Notes: generated by a model not told the origin, from the letters alone. Positions 46,750 to 57,925 are shown, numbered from the stretch's first letter. The stretch: DNA of 64,000 nt from Metaphire vulgaris (GCA_018105865.1 CM030862.1:8636079-8700078), one strand, 5' to 3'. Program-made: numbers and translations.

Positions 46750-48420
46750 AGATTAACATGCTCGTAAGTACGCTGGATTATATTTTTGCAGCAATAATGT
46801 TAATCCCTAGATTTCTAATCGAAGTGACAAAGTTCAAAGCACAGCCAATAATCCTCTGAGAGGTACATTCGGTATTCCATCTCGGTCCAATTCTCAAAGC
46901 CATGGAATTTGTGACATTGAACAACACATCAAAATCATCAGCATATCTGCAACTAATGTCCAACCTCCTTTGTAATGCAATAGCTGAGTGATTTAACGGC
47001 ATAATGTCATCTGCCGAGGATAAACAACCAACATAGAACCCTTTGATTTTACAGCCAACATCAGAATCTCAAGTCTATCGATGAACTCATCGGTGTACAG
47101 AGTAAACAAGGCAGGCGAAAGCGAACCTCCCTGTCGAACTCCTGCATGAATATTATTATAGAGCAAGTGAATAAGGCGCCACCTCACCTAAAAACGTTAC
47201 TGTATTTACAAAACCAGTTTAAAAGAATCGGAATGATACATTTCGGAAATTTGCGTTTCATTAGCAAGCACATTGAACCATAATGATTAATTAGCCCGAT
47301 CAAAAGCCTTCGAAATATCTAGGACACATTGAGAAACTGTATAATCGAGCTGACTATAATAAGTCACGATAAATCGCAGCATTTGAATTAACGTGTATGC
47401 AACTAGAATTGACTTTGAAGATAAATTGCAACTGATCTGATACTAATTTATTGCTAACCAACTCCAATAATAACAATTTCAAAAATTTTGCTTAATACTG
47501 GACTAAGAGTGACTACTATAAGTCCCATCTCCCTCCATATTTTTAAACAAAAGTTATGACAATGCCTTTTCCAAAGTTGGTGCAGGTACCATGTTATACC
47601 TAATCATAAGTTTGAAAAGTAAAGACGGTAAGGCAACAACAACTGGACAGAATAAGCAATAATGAATGAATGAAACTGTTTATTCATAATAAGCATCAAG
47701 AGCAAACCATTGATTAAATCAGTATTACAACATAATTCAACATAATTCAGCCGACAGAATGCTGAGCTGACAGACCATCGTAACCCGTAGCCTTGCCTCG
47801 CTTCAATTATCCGATGCGATTATAATATCAATTGTTTCTACCGTTATCTTACTAACGTCAAGGCTTTTGCCAGTATAATCGTGAACCAGAAGTTTGAACT
47901 TATATTTTACCAATTAAATTAGGTGTGCAAACCTTACTAAACATATCACGAAAGATCTTGGTAATGCGCTCCTCAAATGATTCACCATCGACGACTGTGG
48001 ATGATTTAGTTCTGCCATAATTTACTATGCCCTGATTTCCAAGATGTGTGAATATCTTAGGTGAACAATAATACATCATTCAAACTATCTTAAGAACTTT
48101 TTTCATCTATTCGCTTATTTTTGGTGGCATTTTTATAGAGCAACCAATCCTTAACCATATCATAGTGATATTTCCCGATCTGGGTTTGCTTAGTTCAAGA
48201 GTTTCCAACTTCTAGGCCCTAAATGATTTCATGGCATTATCTTTTTAAAAGACTTTATTCCGCAGATCTAGTTCTGGTTCTAACCAGTCTGCTATTGCTT
48301 GTGATTTTCGTTCTGTTAATATAAGCAAGTCTTGTAGCACGCATATTTTGTAATCGTTGATTTCTGACAAAGCTCTGATTGGAAGTTTCGTCTCTTCATT
48401 TATTTTCCAGCATTTAATTT
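46750..48420 (-). mobile_element. decayed CR1-like LINE with reverse-transcriptase domain
   Basis: The reverse strand contains, from high to low coordinates: SQAIADWLEPELDLRNKV, a linker with many stops, GVRQGGSLSPALFTLYTDEF (RT block 4) near 47150-47080, and a finger/palm remnant LDISCRYADDFDVLFNV near 46970-46900. It is riddled with stops and frameshifts. It occupies the spacer between channel copies 4 and 5. Confidence 0.7.
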
Positions 48421-49177
48421 TGCATTTTATCGACGCTTTGTCAAATGACTTGTGCTGACATTTCTAATAAAATACTTGTAGGATAATCATCACAAAATTG
48501 TCTAGCGTGGTGCATAGGCAGTAAGTCTGCTTCGGTTAATTTATTGTTTGTTTTTATCCATCGCAACGCAGAAAGAAGAAGATAGAGAGAGAGAAAGTGA
48601 GTTAATGCAAATTTTGCGAGTCCACGTTCTGAATTGAGATGCATCCGATATCTAAAATGGTGGAGTGACACAGAACCGTTTAAAATGAAATTGTTGGAGA
48701 AATTCGAACGGGTTCAGTGTGGCACGGAAGTCGATTGAGGAGATTTCGTTTTAACGAACTAAACACTTTGTGAAAATTTCGTATATTACACGGAATAACT
48801 TTTGTTTAGGGCCTATATAGAGGCATTTTAACGATTCACAGGATTTGTTGCAGCGATATTTCGTGACTGGCTGGATATGAATATTCATACATGCAAAAAA
48901 GTTCGTTTACGCGAATTTCAGTCAAATTAGATGGTCGCTACATGAACGGACGAAAGTTTCCGAAAAAACTTCAGAACCAACACACCGCGAATTAGGCTTC
49001 GAGACTGTTCTGGAATGACTGTCACTTCTCTTTGGCCTCCTTGTACTCGCTATTTGTCCAGTAATAGAACCTTTCCCTAGTGTCGGATTTAAATTACTAT
49101 TCTGAGAACCCCAGTCATTCTTACTCACGGCTTGCTGTTGCTGCTCAATTTTCTCGTCAAGTCGGGTCAGATCAGGT
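48421..49177. other. spacer before channel copy 5
   Basis: 48950-49135 is a diverged duplicate of DNA after copies 2 and 3 (GCTTCGAGACTGTTCTGGAA, CCCAGTCATTCTTACTCACG). The rest shows nothing. Confidence 0.5.
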
Positions 49178-49363
49178 CAGTGGCGGCTACACCGGGGGAG
49201 CCAGGGGGCCGTGCCCTCCTATTGAGTGCCTGCCCCTCCCAGTGCCCCACTATTTGGACCCTATACTTAATGCTACATACATTAAACAACAAATGGTTGG
49301 CCCCCATGATTAGAAGTTGCCACCCCAACGCTCCCCATTTGCCAAATCCTGAAGCCGCCACTG
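49178..49363. mobile_element. hAT-like MITE, family A copy 3
   Basis: Starts CAGTGGCGGCTACACCGG and ends CTGAAGCCGCCACTG, with perfect flanking octamer GATCAGGT (49170-49177, 49364-49371). Same interior as 29631-29812. It lies inside the duplicated spacer of the channel array and therefore landed after that duplication. Confidence 0.92.
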
Positions 49364-49639
49364 GATCAGGTAGGCCTATATATCATGCAGCCATAGACAG
49401 CAACAAGCACTGCCTTCACACTGCCTCATTGTCACCGATATGTTGGTTGGATTTCTAAAGAGCGGGGCGATTTGGTGAGTACACAAAGTCTTCGATTTTA
49501 AGACAAACTCAACAGAAGTTAATTGCTCATTTCTATAACATCAGACGCATAAAATAGCATCGACTGACGTTGCTTACTGTTACAACATTGGAGCATCACA
49601 CAGGACAGCGAAAACACAATTAATAAGATCAACAGAGTG

Positions 49640-49655
49640 TGATGAAATCGAGCGG
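49640..49655 (+). promoter_or_regulatory. weakly conserved upstream motif of channel copy 5
   Basis: TGATGAAATCGAGCGG corresponds in position (340 bp before the ATG) and in part of its sequence to CTAAAAGGAATCGANCGG of the other copies. GCATCGACTGACGTTGCTTAC precedes it and AAGCAAGCGAATGACAAAAT follows. Confidence 0.4.
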
Positions 49656-49979
49656 TACCCGAAATTCGATACAAAGTTTGATAACGTTCTAAATGCATAA
49701 GCAAGCGAATGACAAAATAAAACAGCGCCTATTAAGAGATACATTCGTCGATACAACATTAAGCGATAAAAAGGAATGCAATGGTTCTATCATAGGATCT
49801 GGCTTCACCTCGTACTGTTCGTGAGATAGCGTCTTTATAGAGCAAGGCGTGGCCGACGATGCAATATCACTATTCGCACACATATCTCAATTTACTGCGA
49901 ACCGAGCTAGCTGTTGAAAAACTAAAAATACCTTTTCACTTCTCACTTCGAACTGTGTAAAAGTGCAAATCGCGTGGCC

Positions 49980-50769
49980 ATGACGACTCGTGGAGATAAT
50001 ATGCCATCAGCAAATTCGAGCGGAGACGAGATGCCGTTACCAAAGTATCAATTCTGGCAACAGGCAATCATGACCAACGACGAAACTTTAATTACAAGTA
50101 TTCTGAAAGAAAGCGTCTTGGAAGAACGAATGAAACTGTTTTAAACGGATCCTTCCGATATCCAGACGATCCAGAATTGAAGCGACTACCGGTTAAGGAA
50201 CCTCTGTTCCGGCGTCCATTCACGACGGCCGCTGTCAACGGATCGATTGACGTCTGCGAAGCGATGATGTCCAGTGGAGTCGACGTATTCCAAGTGGAGA
50301 CGTCCGGTTGGAATGTTGTCCACTGTCTGGTCGCCATCGCTGCACTGCAATGTTTGGAGGGTGTTTTTGAAATCCAAAACGAAGACGCTGTCATACGCAC
50401 ACTCCACAGACTGCAACAACGACTGCGTTGTTAAGAAGCTTAACCGGTGAACCCAGACAAATGACCATCGATTCGTCTGTCCAGTTCGCGCGGTCTGCGG
50501 TTCTTGTGTTGGCTCTAATGATCTTGATCGAAATCGACATCTACAATAATCCGACGGAGACGAAGGAAATACTTTTCAACTGGATGCGCAGTGGTCAGGC
50601 TAGTTGCATCGCACTGTCCCTTGTGTATCACACGGAGATTTTCGATTCTGTTGGAAGCACGATCGTCTATTTCAGAAGAATATTTAAAACGTATATGATA
50701 TTTACATTTCTGTACGGGTGTATGTTCGTTGTTTTTGGTGAGCTGTTCTTTCTGCTCAGACCACAGTAA
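49980..50769 (+). pseudogene. TRP-like channel copy 5, deleted pseudogene
   Basis: The start MTTRGDNMPSANSSGDEMPL aligns with the family. Two extra T residues near 50139-50142 (CTGTTTTAAACGG against CTGTTAAACGG) create a stop after residue ~54. A 21-bp insertion sits at about 50350, within the conserved ALQPQNEDAV region. At about 50427 the sequence jumps from the ankyrin half (LHRLQQR) directly to the S2-S3 loop (RSLTGEPRQM), deleting S1 and S2. S3 to S5 remain (VLALMILIEIDIYNNPT, CMFVVFGELFFLLRP) and the frame stops in the pore, with S6 absent. Confidence 0.9.
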
Positions 50770-51735
50770 TGGACTAATGTTAGGCCCTCAACATTTATAG
50801 TCTATCCTCTTGACAGCTTTTTTATGAAGTTATGAGTTTGTTACTGACTGTATTGTTACAGGAATTAAATTTCCATGCGAAGAAAAGAAGGTATTACATT
50901 ACACAGTGTTTAACAGTTGTGACTATAGTCTATTGTTCTAATGTCCTAATGTAGTTTCGAAATCGTTATTCTGTTGCTAGGCAATTTCTTCTCTCAGTGA
51001 GCGTCGAATAAATTTGTGACATTTGATTTGCATTCGAGGCAATGATTAATTGTTGAGGCAATCTCTCAGTGAGCGTCGAAAGTGATTAATTATTTTCGCC
51101 TTCTTCCCTCTCTGGGACTTTATAGTTTTCAAGCCGTCTGAAGCCGAAAATTGCGGGTTTTTTCAAAAATTATTTACCACAATAAATGAGGAAATGACGC
51201 GTTTTATGATGCATCGTATTTGAGAAAGCACCTTCGAAACCTGTGAAGCTGGGCTGGGGTAAATAGTGAACGATCCCAGAAACGAAGCAATGCGCTTGAT
51301 TGAAGATGGATATACTTTGCATATATATGGATATACTGAACCAAGAAAGGTCAAACGGGTGATAAGTAAAGCAAGATGATTTGTGAATATATTATAGTCT
51401 AAGGCAAACACAGCCGCTAATTATAGCTAAGCGAATGTAAAAATTGTTTTTTGTTTTTTCAATAAAATTGACAGACTTCGCGAAATTTGCTCAGAGTTTT
51501 AGAGTTTCTAAATTAGGCCTAAAAGAAATCAACTGAGCGCCAACAACTTTTGGCGTCGGCGTTAGCTTCTTCTGTCTATCTACGCGTTAGAAACAAAACA
51601 CCGTAAAATATAATCTGGCATTATTCTTAGACAAATTCCATTACGCTCAGTACACCTTTCTCCATTAGCCTTAGCGAAGCGTCGTCAGAATACAACAGCG
51701 ATGATAAACTTATCGTGGGATTGGGTAGTTGTAAT
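50770..51735. other. 3' region of copy 5, no gene
   Basis: Diverged flank duplicate in places (GTCAAACGGGTGATAAGTAAAGC resembles sequence near 46600). Two copies of TCTCTCAGTGAGCGTCGAA at about 50992 and 51063 form a short direct repeat. Confidence 0.45.
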
Positions 51736-51966
51736 CAGTGGCGTAACCAAGGTGGGTTGGGGGTTAGCCCCTTGGCTATTCGACCAAGAATTTTGTATTG
51801 TTCGTCAATATGGTTGTGCGCGCTCATATACATAGGCTACAGTGTATATGATTCACTTGTTGAAGCAAAACAATAGTTGACGACCTTTTTGCTTGTCAGG
51901 ATTTTCCGAGGTTGGGAATCATGGGAACCATAACCCCCCATTCGGAAAATCCTGGCTACGCCATTG
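51736..51966. mobile_element. hAT-like MITE, CAGTGGCGTAACCAAG type
   Basis: Ends CAGTGGCGTAACCAAGG and CCTGGCTACGCCATTG. Flanking octamers GTTGTAAT and GCTGTAAT match at 7 of 8 positions. Confidence 0.8.
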
Positions 51967-52189
51967 GCTGTAATACAGCTTTGGTCGTTTTACATCAATT
52001 TAAGATTAGGTCTAGTCTTTAATCAAATATGCACCAGAGCCCATCGTCTACCTTAGACGGACTATGGATTTCACCCAGATTGAGCGCTCGTGAATAAGCT
52101 GATGCACTGCGCCAAACGTTGGGCAGCGCTAAAGATTCGTTTTGCTTACGTACTTACTTTCTTACTTGCTTACTTACTACTATATATAA
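51967..52189. other. no recognisable feature
   Basis: Nothing supported apart from a short (CTTA)n near 52145-52175. Confidence 0.35.
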
Positions 52190-52910
52190 CAAGGTTTAAA
52201 GGGTTCAGTATGGACTGCCCTGTGTGAGAACCACTGTTGTTCCCGTCCAATCTAATAACCTAAACTACTGAGGTTTATTTTGAACTCGTTCACAGTTGTG
52301 GTCGTTACTATCCTCTCATCCAGTTCATTCCATCTGTCCACCACTCTTGCACTAAAAAATGCTGTTTATGTCTCCCAACCCGTTTCTTGAACAGTTTCTG
52401 GTTCGACCATCCTGCTTCATTGTAAAGAAACCCTTTCTCTTGGTATTTCCACTTTGTTAGTATTTTGTATGTCTTAATCAAATCCCCCCCGCTCTCTCTC
52501 CTTTTTTCCAGGGCTTTTAGTCCACAGTGTTTTAGCCTTTCCTCATAGGTTAGTTTATGATATCCTTTGATCATCTTTGTTGCTCTGTTTTGTACTCCTT
52601 CTAGGGTCTCTATGTCTTTCTTCAGGAATGGACACCATGCTTGAACTCTAAATGTGGGCATACCAATGTCTTGTAAAGTTTTTTATTAATACATCCTTCT
52701 CTCTGCTCACTATCGTTCTGTTGATCATATACCTAGAATTTTGTTGGCCTTCTTAGCTGCCTCTGCACATTGTCTAGATGGCCTTAAGTTAGTATGCATG
52801 ATGACCCCTAGATCTTTCTCCTCGTTTGTAACTTTTAGTCCCTTCCCACATAACTTAAATTCATGATCTGTTCCCTTCTTCCCGAGCATTTATCTGTATT
52901 AAAAAGCAAA
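52190..52910 (-). mobile_element. CR1/Jockey-like LINE reverse-transcriptase C-terminal end
   Basis: The reverse frame 52661-52308 includes LKKDIETLEGVQNRATKMI, YEERLKHCGLKALEKRR and GDLIKTYKILT, the highly characteristic C-terminal block of CR1-type polymerases, then WNELDERIVTTTTVNEFK before the end. 52910-52670 is the preceding, frameshifted part (CINKKLYKTLV type). It ends within a few bases of the tRNA gene. Confidence 0.85.
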
Positions 52911-52915
52911 AGATT

Positions 52916-53048
52916 TGTCAGAAGTGGGATTTGAACCCACGCCCACATTCGTGGACCAGAACACTCCACACCCGCCGGGTTTCGAACCCGGACAGGCAAG
53001 GACCATCATCCTTGAGTCTGGCGCCTTAGACCGCTCGGCCATCCTGAC
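52916..53048 (-). tRNA. tRNA-Leu(CAA) with 49-nt intron
   Basis: Reverse strand: acceptor GTCAGGA pairs with the 3' TTCTGAC, discriminator A. Box A GATGGCCGAGCGGTCTAAGG, anticodon loop ACTCAAG with anticodon CAA, long variable arm, and T-arm CGTGGGTTCAAATCCCACT. The mature parts match the animal tRNA-Leu(CAA) consensus, which regularly has an intron one base after the anticodon. The intron, 52962-53010, contains CCTTG that can pair with the anticodon loop CAAGG. It also contains a second perfect T-arm-like hairpin CCGGGTTCGAAACCCGG (52975-52991). Functional by all visible criteria. Confidence 0.92.
52962..53010 (-). other. tRNA intron with T-arm-like hairpin
   Basis: The intron includes a 5-bp stem with the loop TTCGAAA, identical to a canonical T-loop and box B (GGTTCGAAACC). 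A box B inside the intron is unusual. Confidence 0.7.
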
Positions 53049-53177
53049 AACTACATACCTTTCAACGAGTACACGGCCTTAAGCTTAGACAATGGCTTCT
53101 AATAGGAGCTTGCGCCTGAGAGATGATTTTAGATAAGCGGCCGAGTGGTTTTTCCATCTAGAACCAGCTGTGACTCT

Positions 53178-53344
53178 CAGGGGCGTAGCAGCGGAGTTAT
53201 ATCGGTATATATATATCCCAAAAATCAGACTACCTTAAAATTTTTAATATGTTTTTTAAGTTTTTCAAAGTTTTTAAAGATTTATACCCTTCCCAACACC
53301 CAATCACAGTATACCCCCAAATCAAATTCCTGGCTACGCCCCTG
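53178..53344. mobile_element. hAT-like MITE, CAGGGGCGTAGCAGCG type
   Basis: Ends CAGGGGCGTAGCAGCGG and CTGGCTACGCCCCTG. Flanking octamers GTGACTCT and GTGACTCC agree at 7 of 8. The interior ATATCGGTATATATA matches the element at 55525. Confidence 0.82.
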
Positions 53345-54112
53345 GTGACTCCACGTCTTACGGACCCAATGGCGGTTATATAATGGCAGCTGCAAGCTGT
53401 TTGACTTATTTATGCTTTGAAAAACGGGCGGCAATAATACTATCTGGCTGTTCAGCCTGCCCTGCTCGTAAAGGGCGTGGTTTTTGCTTTGTGCGTGGCG
53501 ATACATAGCGAAGCGCAAACAGTCTTGGCGAAGCCGAAGCGTAATATAGCTAATGTATATTAATGATTTTCGGAAAATAGGTCGGCACGACATCCGTTCG
53601 CATTGCAACAGTACTATTAGTATTCGACAACGGTAACCCAGCAGCAGTGAATATGGCACCATTTGTACTTGGCTGCAAACATGTTCTAATTACGAGAAAT
53701 TTGAAATCGGTTCGTTGCTCGATTTGTCGAAAAGGTAATAGTTACGTATTGTGCGTGTAACGCTATTTTTAGATTTCCATTTGTCGTTCGCGATAACCTC
53801 GTTCTATGCGTCAGTTCGGTGGTCGACTCGGCCATTGTACGACAGACCCTGACATTTCGATCCGCTTATCGCAGGCCGGATACATTGTAACATTCGCTTT
53901 AAGACGAACCTAGCCTTTACTGTCAGCGGCACCTAACCACAGGTTTAGGGTGGAAGAAAGTCCCTCCTTTGTAGTGAGGGATAAACCCATTTTACAAATT
54001 TAGAACCAGCTCTAGCTTCGTGGGAAATCGATATCTTCATTGTTTGACGCCACTGCTTGTAGGGTTTACACATGGAAGCCTAAATAGAGCCCTCTAACTA
54101 GGCTTCCATGCT
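53345..54112. other. no recognisable feature
   Basis: Unique sequence. GGAAGCCTAAATAGAG...TAGGCTTCCATG near 54072-54111 forms a small hairpin. No gene was seen. Confidence 0.4.
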
Positions 54113-54120
54113 TTACATTA

Positions 54121-54767
54121 GAATGCGCACTAGTTATTTGCGCACCTGGGAATTTGCGCACTAGTACTTTGCGCACCAGTACATTGCGCACCCGCTTTTT
54201 GCGCACCTATAAGCTATAGTATGCGCACCAAGTTAGGCTAAGTATCAACGGTTAATAACAATGTGAAGAAAAACCTTGCATAGGCCTACATTTATAGCCT
54301 GTCCTTTATAGCCTGACCGCTCTCTTAGCAATTGCCAATTAATAAATATAATTGAACCATTGCACGATAATACAAGTTGACTCGCACTGCGTTTAGTCCA
54401 TGTATAGTAACTGTATAGCATACTTTAGTCCAAGTTTTCAAATCGTTAGTAATATTCTTATCCTTATAATAAAGGATAGGTACAGCGACCAACGGCCAGG
54501 CTATAAAGGGCCATTATAATGACCAAATGTTCTTAGTTCAATTATTAATTGGCAAAAATTATTGCTGAGCCAGTGACCAGCGGTCAGGCTATAAAGGACA
54601 AGCTATAAAAGAATGCGAGGTATTTCTTCACATTGTTATTAACCGTTGATACTTAACTTGGTGCGCTATAACTATAGGTGCGCAAAAGAGCGGGTGCGCA
54701 ATGTACTGGTGTGCAAAGTACTAGTGCGCAAATTCCCAGGTGCGCAACAATAACTAGTGCGCATACT
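54121..54767. mobile_element. foldback DNA transposon with GCGCAC repeats in long TIRs
   Basis: The left arm (54121 to about 54330) and the right arm (about 54560 to 54767) are inverted copies about 200 bp long. Both contain ATGCGCACTAGTTATT, TGCGCACCTGGGAATTTGCG, TTGCGCACCCGC, TATCAACGGTTAATAACAAT and TTTATAGCCTG. TGCGCAC recurs six to seven times per arm at about 20-bp spacing. Flanking octamers TTACATTA and GTACATTA match at 7 of 8, suggesting an 8-bp target duplication. No coding. Confidence 0.85.
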
Positions 54768-54913
54768 GTACATTACCGCTTGTAGTACACTAATCTATGA
54801 CTCTATGATACGCAAACATTTGTCTCTTCATTTTTTCCAGTACCTAATTTTGCTGTTGCTGTTGCATCGCTGCTTTGTCCAATGTCCAATGACTGGTGCT
54901 GACTGCTTACATA

Positions 54914-55524
<611 letters not shown>

Positions 55525-55716
55525 CAGGGACGTAGCGACGGGGTTATATCGGTATATATACCCCTCCCCCCCCCAAAAAAAGTCTACCTTCAAGTTTTTT
55601 AATGTGATATACGTGTGGTTATCTGTGGTTTATATTGTTTATGTGGGTTATAGTTCAGATTTATACCCACCCAAAATATTTATACCCTCCCAAATCAAAT
55701 TTCTGGCTACGCCACT
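55525..55716. mobile_element. hAT-like MITE, CAGGGACGTAGCGACG type
   Basis: Ends CAGGGACGTAGCGACGG and TTCTGGCTACGCCACTG, with perfect flanking octamer ACTGTCTT (55517-55524 and 55717-55724). Confidence 0.88.
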
Positions 55717-55767
55717 GACTGTCTTCATATTTCTTTGATATTTCCTAAAGTGGTAAGATATTACAAA

Positions 55768-56202
55768 CAGTGTTGCCAGTGAACATTTTGAAAAAAACCA
55801 GATCGTGACTTTAAAAACCCCAGAAAAAACCAGGTTCGCAAAGAGGTCGAAAAAGATGATAAAATTCATAACAATTGCAACAAACCTGAAAATTTTTGGG
55901 AAAATTTCGTAGTACAACGTCTCCAGAAAGTCTTGACAAGCAAAAAAAGTCGTCTCGTCGTCTTCAAGCAAGGTAAAGAGGTAAACTTTAAACTTGTAAA
56001 CTTTCTGCAAGCAAAAAAGAGTTTTTCAACATGCTGAAAACTGAAAACTCCTAATTTTCTCACTTTCACTGCATAAATCAGGCAATTTTTTTAAATTTTC
56101 GCAGATTTTAAAAAACCAGATTCCGCCAAAAAAATACCAAATAACCAGACGAGGCCCAAAAAGACCAGATTGGGTAGGAAAAAACCCACACTGGCAACCT
56201 TG
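55768..56202. mobile_element. hAT-like MITE, CAGTGTTGCCAGTG type
   Basis: Starts CAGTGTTGCCAGTGAAC and ends CACACTGGCAACCTTG. Perfect flanking octamer ATTACAAA (55760-55767, 56203-56210). AT-rich 435-bp interior with inverted ACCAG-rich halves; open frames within are not genes. Confidence 0.88.
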
Positions 56203-56210
56203 ATTACAAA

Positions 56211-56584
56211 CTAAATCAAGAAACCACTCTACACAAACCCCCGCGACTTTGAACTTTTAAACTATCACATTTCAAGCAGAGAGCCGATGAATTAAAGCAC
56301 ACGAATGGCGCTTTGCGTTCATTTGCATTCCGTGTCTTGCGCGTTCTCCGTAATGTTGAGTCAATATTGAAATCTGTAGGCCTACTGTTTACAGTAAACT
56401 GACAGCTACCGGTATTCTGTTGCTATTATTAGGCTATATAATCGTTTACATTCTAATTGTGCTAAACTGTATTTGCTTTATGATAAGCACATTGCCTGAA
56501 GAGAACACATGATTATAGGTTAATAAGTAGAGTGGGCCTATGCACGTGATTTGGCCAGCAGTTCAACTGTAGCACCATGCAGAG
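56211..56584. other. no recognisable feature
   Basis: Unique AT-rich sequence, nothing supported. Confidence 0.4.
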
Positions 56585-56733
56585 CAGTGTTGGAGTTGCC
56601 GGGGGGGGGGTTGAACCCCCAGATAACTTTGTAACCCTCCCAAAAATCGCATATCGGGTACATGCAGTTTCAGTCATTCATTTAATTTAAATCCTCAACC
56701 CTCCCCAGCTCAAATTTCACAACTCCAACACTG
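56585..56733. mobile_element. hAT-like MITE, CAGTGTTGGAGTTG type
   Basis: 149 bp with ends CAGTGTTGGAGTTGCC and ACAACTCCAACACTG; perfect flanking octamer ATGCAGAG (56577-56584, 56734-56741). Confidence 0.9.
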
Positions 56734-56741
56734 ATGCAGAG

Positions 56742-57812
56742 CTAGTTGTGAATTGAATAATATTTTAGTTTGTTTGCTATTGTAATGTTTAAATGTCAAA
56801 CTCTTTTTTTAGGCCTATATTAAGCCTACCGGACTACCCCATCGTTTTTGTAGTTGCTGACTGTCAACTTTTCATTTGAATTAACAAGATTATTGATATC
56901 ATGATATGCCTATAATGTCGTTTATCTGTCAAGTAAAAATAATCTTCAGAAGTTGGTTTCTTGACCTCAGGAGTCCTGGAGGGTGACTCTTATCATTTTG
57001 GTCTTTGCTGCATATGCATGGCACGAATCACTAATAAATGTCAGGGTTGCAATCCGAGCCATAGGCGCCCATAGCTATCGATGATGATGACAACGGCGAC
57101 GACGACGATGATGATGACTATCGCGACGACGATGATGATGAGATCGACGATAATGCCTTTGGAATTTTTGGCGGAACAATAGTGTCATTGTGGTGGTGGT
57201 GGTGGAACTGATCAATATATGAAATGATGATGATGGTGGTGATGATGGAGAGGGTGATGACCACTTTATGCTGGCTTTATATCTCGTGGCTTGGACACAC
57301 CGGTTTTATTGGCAGACTTCCAATCCAGGCTATAATGAAACTGTAGTACAGAAACAGCTGAATGTTTGAGCAAACAAAGCCACAACAACTTATACGCCTC
57401 CAACTGCTGCATATTTGGATCCAAGGAACATACAGTAGGAGACCAAATTCAGTCGATCAGAAAATCCAAAAATCGACGACCATTCTGCAAGGCTGTCGTG
57501 CATATTGGTGTTTCGTGGTTGTTTTTCAGGCAGTTCGACATATACCAATCTGACACTTTTTTTAAATATTCATTGTTTTTTTCTTATTCTTACGCTGTTA
57601 TTGACATTAGATTTTATAACATATTTAGCAGGTTTGCTGTACATGTATTGTCGAAAAGAACATTTTATTCAAATGGCTTTCTGACTGACAAATTTAGAGA
57701 GGTCCTTCTCTCCGATCTTGTGACCTTATTATCGATCTCAGGAATCTCAAAACTTTTTAGTGCCGTTGTGGCAGCAAAAGATTGGATGACTACTTTTTGG
57801 TGACAACTCTTA
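56742..57812. other. non-coding, GAT/GAC-rich patch at 57075-57260
   Basis: The patch is an imperfect GAT/GAC and GGT simple repeat. A domainless 145-codon open frame at 57366-57803 is not supported as a gene: no homology pattern, low-complexity aromatic composition and no splice or start context. Confidence 0.4.
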
Positions 57813-57925
57813 TACAGCGTTGAGCAAAAACCATACAAGTTCTAGGGCCTATATTAAATGCACTACCACCATCTGCCTCAAAAACCTAAATGTTGACTAG
57901 TTTCAGTCATTTTTTGCTACATACC
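57813..57925. mobile_element. decayed MITE related to 20675-20750
   Basis: ACAGCGTTGAGCAAAAACC, then CTATATTAAATGCA, and GACTAGTTTCAGTCATTTTT at the other side resemble the three parts of the 76-bp MITE, with an insertion in the core. Confidence 0.5.

Noticed and set aside
55648..56069. Reverse-strand frames of 120 and 67 codons
   Set aside because: They lie across MITE borders (55716, 55768) and have no domain; products of MITE sequence.
57366..57803. 145-codon open frame
   Set aside because: No domain pattern, AT-rich composition, no conserved neighbours; expected by chance at this base composition.
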